Of a DNA stretch of 64,000 nucleotides, positions 54,001 to 62,256 are shown one piece after another. The notes beneath the pieces were generated by a model. That model was not told the DNA's origin. It searched no databases and worked only from the letters and a program-made list of their open reading frames with translations. Within the stretch, counting starts at the first letter, position 1. Each line of letters opens with the position of its first letter. The stretch comes from Pseudonocardia sp. T1-2H. GTDB lineage: Bacteria > Actinomycetota > Actinomycetes > Mycobacteriales > Pseudonocardiaceae. The translations under genes and the position numbers were made by a program. The stretch is taken from NCBI RefSeq assembly GCF_038039215.1, contig NZ_JBBPCL010000001.1:2294001-2358000 (forward strand), given 5' to 3'.

Positions 54001-54505
54001 GGGGGAGCGGATCGGCCTCGCGTACGCCGCCGGCCTGCACAAACTGCTCGCCTACAAGGACGAGTACGAGGTCGCCCGGCTGCACCTGGACCCGGTCGAG
54101 AAGGCCCGCCGGGACGCCGAGTTCGGCCCGGACGCGGCGGTCTCGGTGATGCTGCACCCGCCAGTGCTGCGCGCGATGGGCATGAACCGCAAGATCCGGC
54201 TGAAGGGGCGGACCGCGGAGATCACCTTCCGCGCGCTGCGCGCGGCCCGCGGCCTGCGCGGCACCCCGCTCGATGTCTTCGGCTACGCGAATGTGCGCCG
54301 GGTCGAGCGCGAGCTCGTCGCCGAGTACCAGGGGCTGGTGCGCGCCGCGCTGGAGCACCTCGACGCCGGGAGCGCGGAGCAGGTCGTCGAGCTCGCCGGG
54401 CTGCCGGACCTCGTGCGCGGCTACGAGGACATCAAGCTGGCCGCGGTCGAGCGCTTCCGGGAGAGGGCGGGCGCCCTCCTCGCCGTGATCACCGGGACCG
54501 GCTGA
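51026..54505 (+). CDS. Fused indolepyruvate (2-ketoacid) ferredoxin oxidoreductase
   Basis: Encodes 1159 aa in one chain with alpha (TPP/pyruvate-binding), beta and gamma parts. Visible blocks: VSGYQGSPLGGVDMEMARAA (about 45-64), PGVNEELAATAVAGTQLLGR, YFCSGCPHNTSTRASDDTLV (about 430), TQMGGEGAQWIGLAPF, VCEGCGDCGDKSTCLSVQ with a following CNSDLSCLKGDCPS ([4Fe-4S] ligands), and a C-terminal KxxGMNRKIRLKGRTAEITF region. It decarboxylates aromatic or branched-chain 2-ketoacids to acyl-CoA and reduces ferredoxin. GTG at 51026 was chosen. Fusion of three subunits in one chain is common in actinobacteria. Confidence 0.92.
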   Translation: MTATTTSVSLDDKYAAESGRVLISGIQALVRLTLEQRRLDASRGLDTGVFVSGYQGSPLGGVDMEMARAAAFLDPAGVVFQPGVNEELAATAVAGTQLLGRVPGRRHDGVTGFWYGKNPGLDRAADAIRHGNLAGTATLGGAVAWIGDDPASKSSTVPSSCEPMAQSLAMPLLAPGTVPEILSLGLHAVALSRATGLWTGLKIIADIADASATIDVTALGRGVPQPPSTPRPTVSALLGPAALDAEHDMLTRRLDLARRYARETGLNRIAFSARRARIGVLASGTGYAVVQRACEDLGLDEGAMEALGLRLIKLDMPFPLDGGQLAEMTGDLDECLVVEDKVPFLEGHLKEALYRRPGAPNVVGRRDETGRPLLTARGQLGAEDVARALAARIGPDRLPRTAAVHLSAIEPAKPSRIALPVATSGARTPYFCSGCPHNTSTRASDDTLVGVGIGCHAMVALDGEGRGSQVGLTQMGGEGAQWIGLAPFTDDRHLVQNLGDGTFHHSGSLAIRAAVAAGVTMTYKLLYNDAVAMTGGQQAVGRLSVPEITRLLATEGVRRIAITTDDPAKYRGVTLDPIASVRHRDEFAEAEAELTAVDGVTVLIHDDRCAAEQRRLRKRGQLPTPAEKVVINERVCEGCGDCGDKSTCLSVQPHQTEFGRKTRIHQASCNSDLSCLKGDCPSFLLVEPGTRARREVPALPVELVEPAPRLVGDTTLLRMPGIGGTGVVTISQVLQMAAHLDGLFAAGLEQTGLAQKGGPVVSDIRIAKVPVTGSLRASRATADVLVGFDLLGAADPSNLAVARPGHTVAVVNTAIVPTAAMVTNRVVLPGSPVDSLERIETVTRREDNLYLDAQRLAEALFGDHMPTNMLLVGAAYQHGVVPIAAEAIEEAIRLNGAAVEKTLAAFRWGRAAAIDAEAVLAAVTPPARATVEVGAAAAQIARATGAAGELEAVLATRVADLAGFQDEALARRYAAEVGRVTAIATDRTDAATGERIGLAYAAGLHKLLAYKDEYEVARLHLDPVEKARRDAEFGPDAAVSVMLHPPVLRAMGMNRKIRLKGRTAEITFRALRAARGLRGTPLDVFGYANVRRVERELVAEYQGLVRAALEHLDAGSAEQVVELAGLPDLVRGYEDIKLAAVERFRERAGALLAVITGTG

Positions 54506-54542
54506 TCACGCACGCGAGCCCGGGACGCCTCATGCTGTCGCC

Positions 54543-55460
54543 ATGGCGACGCAGAACCCCGGCCCGGTCATCGTCGAGGTGGCGGTCAACGGCACAACGC
54601 CACGCCGCCGCAACCCGCACGTCCCGCGGACGCCCGCGGAGATCACCGAGGACGTGCTCGCGTGCATCGACCTCGGGGCCACGATCGCGCACAACCACAA
54701 CGACGAGCCGATGTTCACCGACGACGGGGTGCACGCCGTCGAGCCCTACCTGCAGGCCTGGCAGCCGGTGCTGGACCGGCATCCGGACATGCTGCTCTAC
54801 CCGACGATGGCGGCGGGCGCGCGCGGGATCCCGGTCGAGCGGCGGTGGGCGCACGTCGAGGAGCTGGCGCGGCGGCGGATGGGCGGGCTGACGCTCGTCG
54901 ACCCCGGGTCGGTGAACGTCGGACTGCTGTCCGACGGGACGTGCCCGACGGCGGCCGCTCCGGAGCCGTACCAGAACAGCATCGCGGACACCGAGTACAT
55001 GTGCACCCGCACGGCCGCGCTCGGCGCCGCGCCCAGTATCTCGATCTTCGAACCGGGGTTCCTGCGGACCGCCCTGACCCTGCACCGGCACGGCCGCCTC
55101 CCGGCGGGCGCGATCGTCAAGCTGTACTTCGGCGGCGCCCTCGAGTTCGGGCTCCCGCCGACGGAGAAGGCGCTCGACGCCTACCTCGAGCTGCTCGAGC
55201 CGTCGGGCCTGCCCTGGTCGGTCGCGGTGCTGGGTGGCGATGTGCTCACGTCCGGGCTGGCCGAGCAGGCCGTCCGGCGCGGGGGCCACCTTCGGGTCGG
55301 GCTGGAGGACTACGCCGGTCCGGGCGTGCCGTCGAACAGCGACCTGCTGCGGGGCGTGCTGGAGCTGCTCGACCGGCTCGGGACACGGCCGGCGACGATC
55401 GGCGAGACCCGCGGGCTCCTCGGGCTCAGGCCGGCCGTTGCGTCGAATAGATCAGGTTGA
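54543..55460 (+). CDS. BKACE-family (3-keto-5-aminohexanoate cleavage-like) enzyme
   Basis: Encodes 305 aa. TIM-barrel metal-site motif TIAHNHNDEPMFTDDGVHAV (His-x-His near residue 52), GLTLVDPGSVNVGLLSDGTC, and FEPGFLRTALTLHRHGRLPA fit the beta-keto acid cleavage enzyme family. It would cleave a beta-keto acid with acetyl-CoA; the substrate is not predictable. It follows the IOR gene by 37 bp and may be in its operon. It ends inside the convergent methyltransferase gene (35-bp overlap). Confidence 0.85.
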   Translation: MATQNPGPVIVEVAVNGTTPRRRNPHVPRTPAEITEDVLACIDLGATIAHNHNDEPMFTDDGVHAVEPYLQAWQPVLDRHPDMLLYPTMAAGARGIPVERRWAHVEELARRRMGGLTLVDPGSVNVGLLSDGTCPTAAAPEPYQNSIADTEYMCTRTAALGAAPSISIFEPGFLRTALTLHRHGRLPAGAIVKLYFGGALEFGLPPTEKALDAYLELLEPSGLPWSVAVLGGDVLTSGLAEQAVRRGGHLRVGLEDYAGPGVPSNSDLLRGVLELLDRLGTRPATIGETRGLLGLRPAVASNRSG

Positions 55461-56507
55461 GCGCCTGGCCGGGCGCCGGCTGCACGGTGACCTCGCCGAA
55501 CCCGGCGTCGCCGAGCATCCGGGTCGCGAGCTCCGCCCCCAGGCCGCGCCGAGCCCGGCGCCGTCGTGGGCGAGGGAGACGGTCATGCAGTGCAGAGTGC
55601 TGATCGAGTAGATCCAGGCGGCGAAGGGGTTGCCGACGTTCGCCTCCAGATCGCTGGACGCGGCCATGTCCACCATGACGAACGTGCCGCCGGGCACCAG
55701 AGCGTCGTGGACGCCGTGCAGGACGGCGGCGGGATCGGCCTGGTCGTGGACCGCGTCGATGGCGAACACGACGTCGAACGGTTCGGCCGGGCGGAACGCG
55801 GCGACGTCGGTGACCTCGAAGGTGAGGTTCTCCAGGCCGGCCGCGGCTGCCTCGGCGCGAGCGCGGTCGAGGGCGTCCTCCGCGATGTCGTAGCCGGTGA
55901 AGGTCGACGCCGGGAAGGCGGCGGCGAGCAGGACCAGGGCGTGCCCGGTGCCGCAGCCGACGTCCGCGACGCGGGCCCCGGCCGCCAGCCGCTCGGCGAG
56001 ACCGGGGACGAGCGGGAGCCACGCGTCGATCAGCAGCTCGTCGAGGGGCCGGCGGTTCAGCTGGTCCATGACGCCGGTGAAGTGCGGGCTGAACGCGGAG
56101 TAGGGAACGCCGCCGCCGGTGCGGAAGGCGGCCTCGATCCCGTCGAGGTTGCGGCCCAGCAGCGGGACCATGGCCGCCATCGGGGCCATGTTCTTGGACC
56201 CGTCGCCGGTCAGGGCCGCGGCGTGCTCGGGCGGCAGTGTGTACTGCCCCGACCCGGCGTCGAAGGTCATGATCCCGCCGGTGACCATCGCCCCGAGCCA
56301 CTCGCGGACGTAGCGCTCCTGCAGCCCGGCCCGCTCCGCGAGCCCTGCGGAGTCGGTGGGCCCGGCCGCCGCGGCGTCGAACAGGCCGGTCCGGTGCCCG
56401 AGATCGATCATGAAGGTGAGGACGCCGCTGGTGTAGACGCCGAAGAGGTGGCGGGCGAACTCGCGGACCCTGCGACGGTCCGGGACGACGGTGTCCGAGG
56501 TGGTCAT
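55426..56507 (-). pseudogene. Class I SAM-dependent methyltransferase, frame broken near 55534
   Basis: About 360 aa if one base is restored around GCGGCCTGGG (minus strand, near 55534-55538). Frame one: FARHLFGVYTSGVLTFMIDL, GLQERYVREWLGAMVTGGIM (N-terminal wHTH), ARVADVGCGTGHALVLLAAA (motif I), ALVPGGTFVMVDMAASSDLE. Frame two: ELATRMLGDAGFGEVTVQPA, GQALNLIYSTQRPA. The C-terminus is needed for fold completeness, so the break would inactivate it. Substrate unknown. The ATG at 56507 is clear. Confidence 0.75.
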
Positions 56508-56588
56508 GGGCTCAGCATGCCCTGCCGGGGGCGGGCCCGTCCCGCGTCGAACCGGCCGGCCTGCTTCCGAAGCGCGGGAAAGTCGACC

Positions 56589-57161
56589 ATGCTCGGTGAC
56601 GTGGACGTCAGCGAGATCTACGCCAGGTGCAGCGCCGAGTTCAGCGCCCGCGTGCACGCCGTCGACGGGCGGTGGGCCGATCCGACCCCGCTACCGGGTT
56701 GGGACGTCCGGACGCTCGTCAACCACCTCGCCTACGAGGAGCGCTGGACCCCGCTGCTGTTCGGCGGCGCGACGATCGAGGAGGTCGGCACCCGGTTCGA
56801 CGGCGACCTGCTCGGCGACGACCCGGTCCGCACGATCGACGAGGCCGCGGCCGCCGCGCTGGACGCGATCACCTCCGACGGCGCCCTGGACCGCACCGTG
56901 CACCTGTCCTTCGGTGATCATCCGGGCCGGGAGTACGCGATGCAGCTCTCCGCGGACCACCTCGTGCACGCCGTGGACCTGGCGCGTGCCCTCGGTGAGG
57001 ACGAGACGGTCGACGCCGACGTGGCTGCCGCGGTCCGGGAGTGGTTCGGCTCGATGGAGGAGACATACCGCGCGATGGGCGTCACCGGGCCGAAGGTGGT
57101 GGTCCCGCCCGGTTCCGGCCCGCAGGCCGAGCTGCTCGGGATGATGGGCCGCCGCCCGTGA
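56589..57161 (+). CDS. TIGR03086-family protein (mycothiol-transferase/DinB-like)
   Basis: Encodes 190 aa. PLPGWDVRTLVNHLAYEERW (about 34-53) and AMQLSADHLVHAVDLARALG (about 118-137) match the TIGR03086/maleylpyruvate isomerase N-terminal helical bundle with conserved His residues (HLAYEE, ADHLVHAVD) that may bind metal. Related proteins use mycothiol. It overlaps the next gene by 4 bp (GTGA). Substrate unknown. Confidence 0.8.
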   Translation: MLGDVDVSEIYARCSAEFSARVHAVDGRWADPTPLPGWDVRTLVNHLAYEERWTPLLFGGATIEEVGTRFDGDLLGDDPVRTIDEAAAAALDAITSDGALDRTVHLSFGDHPGREYAMQLSADHLVHAVDLARALGEDETVDADVAAAVREWFGSMEETYRAMGVTGPKVVVPPGSGPQAELLGMMGRRP

Positions 57162-58051
57162 CCCGTACCTGGCGGATCGGCGACGTGACCATCACCAAGA
57201 TCGTCGAGCTCGAGGACGAGGTCCCGCCGGGCCGGGCCGGGATCGCCGGCATCGAGCCCGACGAGCTCGCGGACCTCCCGTGGCTGGTCCCGGACTTCGT
57301 GACGCCCGAGGGCCGGATGCGGATGAGCATCCACTCGTTCCTGGTCGAGACGCCGCGGACCCGGATCGTCGTCGACACCGGGCTGGGCAACGACAAACCG
57401 CGCGCGGTGCCGCACTGGAGCCGTCTGCGGGGCGGCTTCCTCGACGAGATGGGGGCGACCGGGTGGCCGCCGTCGAGCGTGCAGCGGGTGATCCACACGC
57501 ACCTGCACATCGACCACGTCGGCTGGAACACGGTGCTCGTCGACGGCGCGTGGGTGCCGACGTTCCCGCAGGCCAGGCACCTGATGGTGCGCGCGGACTT
57601 CGAGCACTGGCAGGCCGAGGCCGCCCGCACGGACGACGACCGTCCCGGCTGGCTCCGCGCGATGACCGACGTCGCGGCGGTCTGGGCGGACTCGATCGCG
57701 CCGGTCGCCGAGGCGGGCCTGGTGGACCTCGTCGAGCCGGATGCCCAGGTCGACCCGTACGTCCGGCTGGTGCCGACGCCCGGGCACACGCCCGGCCACG
57801 TGAGCGTGCTCGTCGAGTCCCGCGGGGAGTCCGCGGTGATCACCGGCGACCTCGTGCACTTCCCGTGCCAGATCGCGCGGCCGCACTGGACGTCGATGCT
57901 GGACTGCGACCACGCGGCCGGGACGTCCGCCCGCGAGGAGTTCCTGGCGAGGTTCGCGGACTCGGGCACGCTCGTGCTCGGGACGCACTTCCCGGACCCG
58001 ACGGCCGGGCACGTCGTGCGTGACGGCGCCGGCTACCGGTTCGAGACCTGA
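57158..58051 (+). CDS. MBL-fold metallo-hydrolase
   Basis: Encodes 297 aa. The HxHxDH motif is in VIHTHLHIDHVGWNTVL (about residues 109-125). Later metal ligands are in TPGHTPGHVSVLVES, AVITGDLVHFP and LGTHFPDPTAG. No signal peptide. Members include lactonases and glyoxalase II-like enzymes. GTG overlaps the upstream stop, so it is co-translated with the TIGR03086 gene. It is followed 9 bp later by an SDR gene, forming a three-gene unit. Confidence 0.88.
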   Translation: MTRTWRIGDVTITKIVELEDEVPPGRAGIAGIEPDELADLPWLVPDFVTPEGRMRMSIHSFLVETPRTRIVVDTGLGNDKPRAVPHWSRLRGGFLDEMGATGWPPSSVQRVIHTHLHIDHVGWNTVLVDGAWVPTFPQARHLMVRADFEHWQAEAARTDDDRPGWLRAMTDVAAVWADSIAPVAEAGLVDLVEPDAQVDPYVRLVPTPGHTPGHVSVLVESRGESAVITGDLVHFPCQIARPHWTSMLDCDHAAGTSAREEFLARFADSGTLVLGTHFPDPTAGHVVRDGAGYRFET

Positions 58052-58060
58052 GGGGGCCCG

Positions 58061-58813
58061 ATGGAGCTCGACGGCTCGGGGGACCTGACGAACAAGGTCG
58101 CCCTGGTGACCGGCGCGGGATCGGGGATCGGCGCCGCGGTCGCGCGGCTGCTCGCCGCCCGCGGGGCCCGGGTCGTGGTCGCGGACCGGGACGAGGGCGG
58201 CGCGCGGAAGGTCTCGGACGAGATCGGCGGGTTCGCCGTCGTCGCGGACGTCACCGATCCGGCGCAGGTCACGGCCATGGTGGCGGCGGCCGTCGCGGAG
58301 TTCGGCGGCCTGCACATCGCGGTGAACAACGCCGGGATCAGTACCGGCTCCGGCGTCCCGACAGGGGAGACGGAGTTCGACGCCTGGCGGCAGGTGCTCG
58401 CCGTCAACCTCGACGGCGTCTTCCTCTGCCTGCGCGCCGAGCTGGCCGTCATGGGCCCGGCCGGCGAGGGCGCGATCGTGAACATGGCGTCGATCCTCGG
58501 CAGCGTCGCCGTGCCCGGGGCGGCGGCCTACGTGGCGTCGAAGCACGCCGTCGTCGGCCTGACCAGGACCACCGCGCTGGAGTACGCGCAGACCGGGATC
58601 CGGGTCAACGCCGTCGGCCCGGGGTTCATCGACACGCCGCTGCTCGGCGAGCGCACCCCGGAGGCGCACGAGGAGCTCCTCGCGCGGCATCCGGTGGGGC
58701 GGCTCGGGCGGGCGGACGAGGTCGCCGCCGTCGTCGGGTTCCTCGTCTCGCCCGCCGCGTCGTTCGTGACCGGTGCCCACTACACGGTGGACGGCGGCTA
58801 CACGGCCCGGTGA
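58061..58813 (+). CDS. Short-chain dehydrogenase/reductase (classical SDR)
   Basis: Encodes 250 aa. Cofactor motif TGAGSGIGAAVARLLAARGA (about 18-37), NNAGISTGSG near 90, catalytic Ser in VNMASILGSVAVPG, and Tyr-x3-Lys in YVASKHAVVG. VGPGFIDTPLLGERTPEAHE and the C-terminal VDGGYTAR are typical. NAD(H) is likely (Asp in VVVADRDEGG). Substrate unknown. It is the last gene of the TIGR03086-MBL-SDR unit. Confidence 0.9.
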   Translation: MELDGSGDLTNKVALVTGAGSGIGAAVARLLAARGARVVVADRDEGGARKVSDEIGGFAVVADVTDPAQVTAMVAAAVAEFGGLHIAVNNAGISTGSGVPTGETEFDAWRQVLAVNLDGVFLCLRAELAVMGPAGEGAIVNMASILGSVAVPGAAAYVASKHAVVGLTRTTALEYAQTGIRVNAVGPGFIDTPLLGERTPEAHEELLARHPVGRLGRADEVAAVVGFLVSPAASFVTGAHYTVDGGYTAR

Positions 58814-58817
58814 ACCA

Positions 58818-59141
58818 TCACTGCTGCGGCGCCGCGCCCGCCTGCCGGATCGCCAGCGGGGCGCCGGCCAGGTCCTCGTCGTTGCAGAGCAGCTTGACCT
58901 CGTAGTACGGCGAGCCCTTCCGGTCGTCGTAGTCGAGGTGGATCGCGATCACGTCGACGGGCTCGCCGAGCCATTCCTGGGCGCGGCGCAACCACTTCGC
59001 CGAGCGTTCGAGTGCCGTGGGGAGGTCGTCGTCGCGGAACTGGACCGGGCGGAACGGGACGTCCTGGATCTGGTCCTGCGGGGTCTCCGGCCGCGGGAGG
59101 TCCGCCGCCAGGCCCGCGTCATCGAGGTGGAGTTCAACCAT
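58818..59141 (-). CDS. Conserved hypothetical protein
   Basis: About 107 aa from ATG 59141; a TTG at 59189 could extend it by 16 residues. MVELHLDDAGLAADLPRPET, PVQFRDDDLPTALERSAKWL, VDVIAIHLDYDDRKGSPYYE, VKLLCNDEDL show a compact alpha/beta protein with no membrane segment. I do not recognise a family. Convergent with the SDR gene (4-bp gap). Function unknown. Confidence 0.6.
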   Translation of the reverse strand: MVELHLDDAGLAADLPRPETPQDQIQDVPFRPVQFRDDDLPTALERSAKWLRRAQEWLGEPVDVIAIHLDYDDRKGSPYYEVKLLCNDEDLAGAPLAIRQAGAAPQQ

Positions 59142-59277
59142 CTTCTCGCTCACACCGACGAGGGTGACGTGCCGCGGCGGCGCGGACAAGTTCTACTCGC
59201 CGGTGGACGACGATTTGCCTGGTCGCGCGGCGAGACGCCGATCACAGCATGCGGTTCTGGGTTCGTCCGCCGCGTGG

Positions 59278-59457
59278 CTACTTGACGCCGAACTCCTTCT
59301 TCACCTCGGCGCGCCACCGGGCGTAGTCCTCGGGGTGCCGCAGGCCCATGTCCGCGGCGCAGGTCCCGCAGTGCCCGACGATCCGCAGCAGCGCGAGGGT
59401 GCCGCAGCGGACGCAGGTCTGGGGGAGCGCGGTGGTCGTGTCCTCGGGCTCGGTCAC
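59278..59457 (-). CDS. Small zinc-ribbon protein
   Basis: Encodes 59 aa from GTG 59457. Two CxxC pairs (CVRCGTLALLRIVGHCGTC) form a zinc ribbon, followed by MGLRHPEDYARWRAEVKKEF. Too short for most searches. Conserved-looking but unassigned. It lies upstream of and divergent from the mocD-like gene across 135 bp. Confidence 0.6.
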   Translation of the reverse strand: MTEPEDTTTALPQTCVRCGTLALLRIVGHCGTCAADMGLRHPEDYARWRAEVKKEFGVK

Positions 59458-59592
59458 GGTCCCAGTCTCGCAGGCCGACGGTCGCCCTCCCGAAGGGGTT
59501 GACACCTGCCTGTGCCCGCGGTCACCATTGCCCGGGTTGGAGCGCTCCAATCGCGTCCGACGCCACGTCGCACCGCGGAGAGGGAACCGGAC

Positions 59593-60690
59593 ATGGGCAG
59601 GGAACGCCTCGAGAGGTACAGCCTCGTCGGGCCGGACTCGCGAGCCGCGGTCGACGCGGGCCTCGCGAGCGCCGACTGGTACCGCAGCGCCGTCCCGCGC
59701 AAGCGGATGAAGGAGCTCATGCGCCGCTGCGACGGTCCGGCCGTCCGGGACACCGCGCTCTGGCTCGGCCTCATGATCGTCCTCGCCGGCGTCGGGATCC
59801 TGCTCCGGGACAGCTGGTGGTGCGTGCCGTTCTTCGCCGCGTACGGGGTGCTCTACGGCTCGGCGTCGGACTCCCGCTGGCACGAGTGCGGGCACGGCAC
59901 CGCGTTCCGGACCCGCTGGATGGACGAGGCGGTCTACCGGATCGCGTCGTTCATGGTCATGCGTGATCCGACCGCCTCGCGCTGGAGCCACACCCGCCAC
60001 CACACCGACACCCTCGTCGTCGGGCGGGACCCGGAGATCCAGGCGATGCGTCCCGCGCGGCTGGCCAAGCTCCTCGCGAACTTCGTCGGGCTGGTCGACG
60101 TTCCGGTGGCGATGCGGCTGATGGTGCTGCACGTCGGGGGCCGGCTCAGCGCCGAGGAGGCGGACTACGTCCCGGAGAGCGAGCGGCCGAAAGTGTTCCG
60201 CACCGCCCGGATCTGGTTCGCGATCTACGCCGTGGTGATCGCCTCGGCGGTCGTGTCCGGTTCCTGGCTCCCGGTCGTCCTGGTCGGCGGGCCCGCGCTG
60301 TACGGCCGGTACATGCTCTACGTCTACGGCCTGACCCAGCACTCGGGCCTGGGCGAGAACGTCGTCGACCACCGGCTCAACACCCGCACGGTGCGGATGA
60401 ACGCGGTCAACCGGTTCCTCTACTCGAACATGAACTACCACGTCGAGCACCACATGTTCCCGATGGTCCCGTACCACCGCCTGCCGGAGCTGCACGAGGA
60501 GATCAAGGGCGATCTCGCGCCCGCGTACCCGTCGATCTGGGCGGCGTACAGGGAGCTCGTGCCCGCGGTCCTGCGCCAGCTGAAGGACCAGTCGTACTAC
60601 GTCCGCCGCGAGCTGCCGCCCGGCGCGAGGCCGTTCCACGAGCCGTCGACCGTCAACGACGGCCGGGCGCTCCCGCTCATCCCCGCCTGA
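59593..60690 (+). CDS. mocD: Membrane fatty-acid-desaturase-type oxygenase, MocD-like
   Basis: Encodes 365 aa. Three His boxes of membrane di-iron enzymes are present: HECGHGT (about 98-104), HTRHHTDT (about 138-145) and NYHVEHHMFP (about 280-289). Hydrophobic segments lie near 60-95 (TALWLGLMIVLAGVGILLRD) and 205-235. Next come a Rieske ferredoxin and a ferredoxin reductase. From recall, this matches MocD, the oxygenase that demethylates rhizopine (3-O-methyl-scyllo-inosamine) in rhizobia. Other desaturase-family oxygenases remain possible. ATG at 59593 follows GAGAGGG. Confidence 0.8.
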   Translation: MGRERLERYSLVGPDSRAAVDAGLASADWYRSAVPRKRMKELMRRCDGPAVRDTALWLGLMIVLAGVGILLRDSWWCVPFFAAYGVLYGSASDSRWHECGHGTAFRTRWMDEAVYRIASFMVMRDPTASRWSHTRHHTDTLVVGRDPEIQAMRPARLAKLLANFVGLVDVPVAMRLMVLHVGGRLSAEEADYVPESERPKVFRTARIWFAIYAVVIASAVVSGSWLPVVLVGGPALYGRYMLYVYGLTQHSGLGENVVDHRLNTRTVRMNAVNRFLYSNMNYHVEHHMFPMVPYHRLPELHEEIKGDLAPAYPSIWAAYRELVPAVLRQLKDQSYYVRRELPPGARPFHEPSTVNDGRALPLIPA

Positions 60691-60706
60691 CCTCCCGGAG
60701 ACCGTG

Positions 60707-61021
60707 ATGCCCCAGTGGATCCCCGCCTGTGCCACCGACGACGTCGACCCCGAGGACGTGATCCCCTTCGAGCACGCCGGGGAGAGCTACGCCGTGTACC
60801 GCTCCCCGGACGACGTGTACTACGCGACGGCCGGGCACTGCTCCCACGAACGTGAGCTGCTCTGCGACGGCCTGGTGATGGGCGGCGTCATCGAGTGCCC
60901 GAAGCACAACGGCCGCTTCGACTACACCAGCGGCAAGGCGATGGGCGCCCCGGTGCTCGTCGACCTGCGGACCTATCCGACGAAGGTCGAGGGCGGCACC
61001 GTCTACATCGAGCTCGCGTGA
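60707..61021 (+). CDS. mocE: Rieske-type [2Fe-2S] ferredoxin, MocE-like
   Basis: Encodes 104 aa. Rieske ligands are in [15 protein letters not shown] (Cys, His) and [17 protein letters not shown] (Cys, His). The domain starts at residue 1 with no signal peptide, a soluble electron carrier. ATG at 60707 has GGAG 7 nt upstream. It lies 16 bp after the mocD-like gene and overlaps the reductase gene by 4 bp, so the three form a coupled electron-transfer unit. MocE is the ferredoxin partner of rhizopine demethylase (family recall). Confidence 0.88.
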   Translation: MPQWIPACATDDVDPEDVIPFEHAGESYAVYRSPDDVYYATAGHCSHERELLCDGLVMGGVIECPKHNGRFDYTSGKAMGAPVLVDLRTYPTKVEGGTVYIELA

Positions 61022-62256
61022 CCGCGCCCGGGATGGTCGTCGTCGGGGCGGGGGAGTGCGGCGTCCGTGCCGCGTTCGCGCTCCGCGAGAACGGCTGGAC
61101 CGGCCCGGTCACCCTCGTCGGCGCGGAGCCGCTGCTGCCCTACGAGCGGCCGCCGCTCTCCAAGGCGGGCCTGGTGTCGGACTCGGCCGGACCGGTCACC
61201 ATCCGCGACGCCGGCGCCTACCGGGACGCGGACATCGAGCTGGTCTCCGGCGTCGAGGCGGCCGGATTGGACACCGGCGCGCACCACGTCGAGCTCGCCG
61301 ACGGCCGCCGGCTGGGCTACGAACGGCTGCTCCTGGCGACGGGCGCGCGGGCGCGTCCGCTGCCGTTCGACGGGACGCCGGTGCACCTCCTGCGGACGCA
61401 CGCCGACGCCGTCGCGCTGCGGCGGCGGCTGGTGCCCGGGACCCGGGTCGGCGTGATCGGCGGTGGGTTCATCGGGCTGGAGCTCGCGGCGTCGGCGGCG
61501 GCGCGGGGGTGCCCGGTGACGGTCGTCGAGCTCGGGCCACGGCCGCTGGGCCGTGCGGTACCGGCCCGGATCGCCGCCGTCCTGGCGGCGCGGCACGTCG
61601 CGGCCGGGATCGACCTGCGCTGCGGGACCGCGGTCGGCCGGCTCGCGCCGACGGGCACCGGGATCACGGTCGGGCTCGCGGACGGGGACGCCGTCGAGGT
61701 CGACGTGGTGGTGGCCGGGGTCGGCTCCGTCCCGGAGACCGCGCTCGCCGAACGCGCCGGCCTCGCCGTCGAGAACGGGATCCGGGCCGACGCCCGGCTC
61801 GCGACCTCGGCACCGGACGTCTTCGCCGCGGGGGACTGCTGCTCGTTCCCGCACCCGCTCTACGACGACCGCCGCGTCCGCCTCGAGTCCTGGCGCGCGG
61901 CTCAGGAGCAGGGCGCCGCAGCCGCCCGCAGCATGCTCGGCGGCCCGGAGCCCTACGCCGCGGTGCCCTGGTTCTGGTCGGACCAGCACGACCTGTCGTT
62001 GCAGGTCACCGGGCTGACCGACGCCGCGGTCGGCGAGGCCGTCCGGCTCCGGCCGGACGGCGTCGAGCTCTGGTTCGGCCTCGGCGCGCAAGGCCGCCTC
62101 CTCGCGGCCGCAGGGGTCGGCCCGGGCAACGCGGTGGCCAAGGACGTCCGCCTCGCGGAGATGCTGATCGCCCGCCGCGCGGTTCCGGACCCGGCCGCCC
62201 TCGCCGACCCGGCCGTCCCCCTGAAGTCCCTGCTCAGGTCGCCCGTCAGCGCGTGA
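61018..62256 (+). CDS. mocF: FAD/NAD-dependent ferredoxin reductase, MocF-like
   Basis: Encodes 412 aa. FAD motif [20 protein letters not shown] (residues 6-25), RPPLSKAGL (about 47), NAD motif [20 protein letters not shown] (about 144-163), and [20 protein letters not shown] (about 272) match ring-hydroxylating/MocF-type reductases (class BphA4/CamA). It would pass electrons from NAD(P)H to MocE. GTG overlaps the mocE stop (GTGA). Its 3' end overlaps the convergent LacI gene by 11 bp. Confidence 0.88.
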   Translation: MTAPGMVVVGAGECGVRAAFALRENGWTGPVTLVGAEPLLPYERPPLSKAGLVSDSAGPVTIRDAGAYRDADIELVSGVEAAGLDTGAHHVELADGRRLGYERLLLATGARARPLPFDGTPVHLLRTHADAVALRRRLVPGTRVGVIGGGFIGLELAASAAARGCPVTVVELGPRPLGRAVPARIAAVLAARHVAAGIDLRCGTAVGRLAPTGTGITVGLADGDAVEVDVVVAGVGSVPETALAERAGLAVENGIRADARLATSAPDVFAAGDCCSFPHPLYDDRRVRLESWRAAQEQGAAAARSMLGGPEPYAAVPWFWSDQHDLSLQVTGLTDAAVGEAVRLRPDGVELWFGLGAQGRLLAAAGVGPGNAVAKDVRLAEMLIARRAVPDPAALADPAVPLKSLLRSPVSA

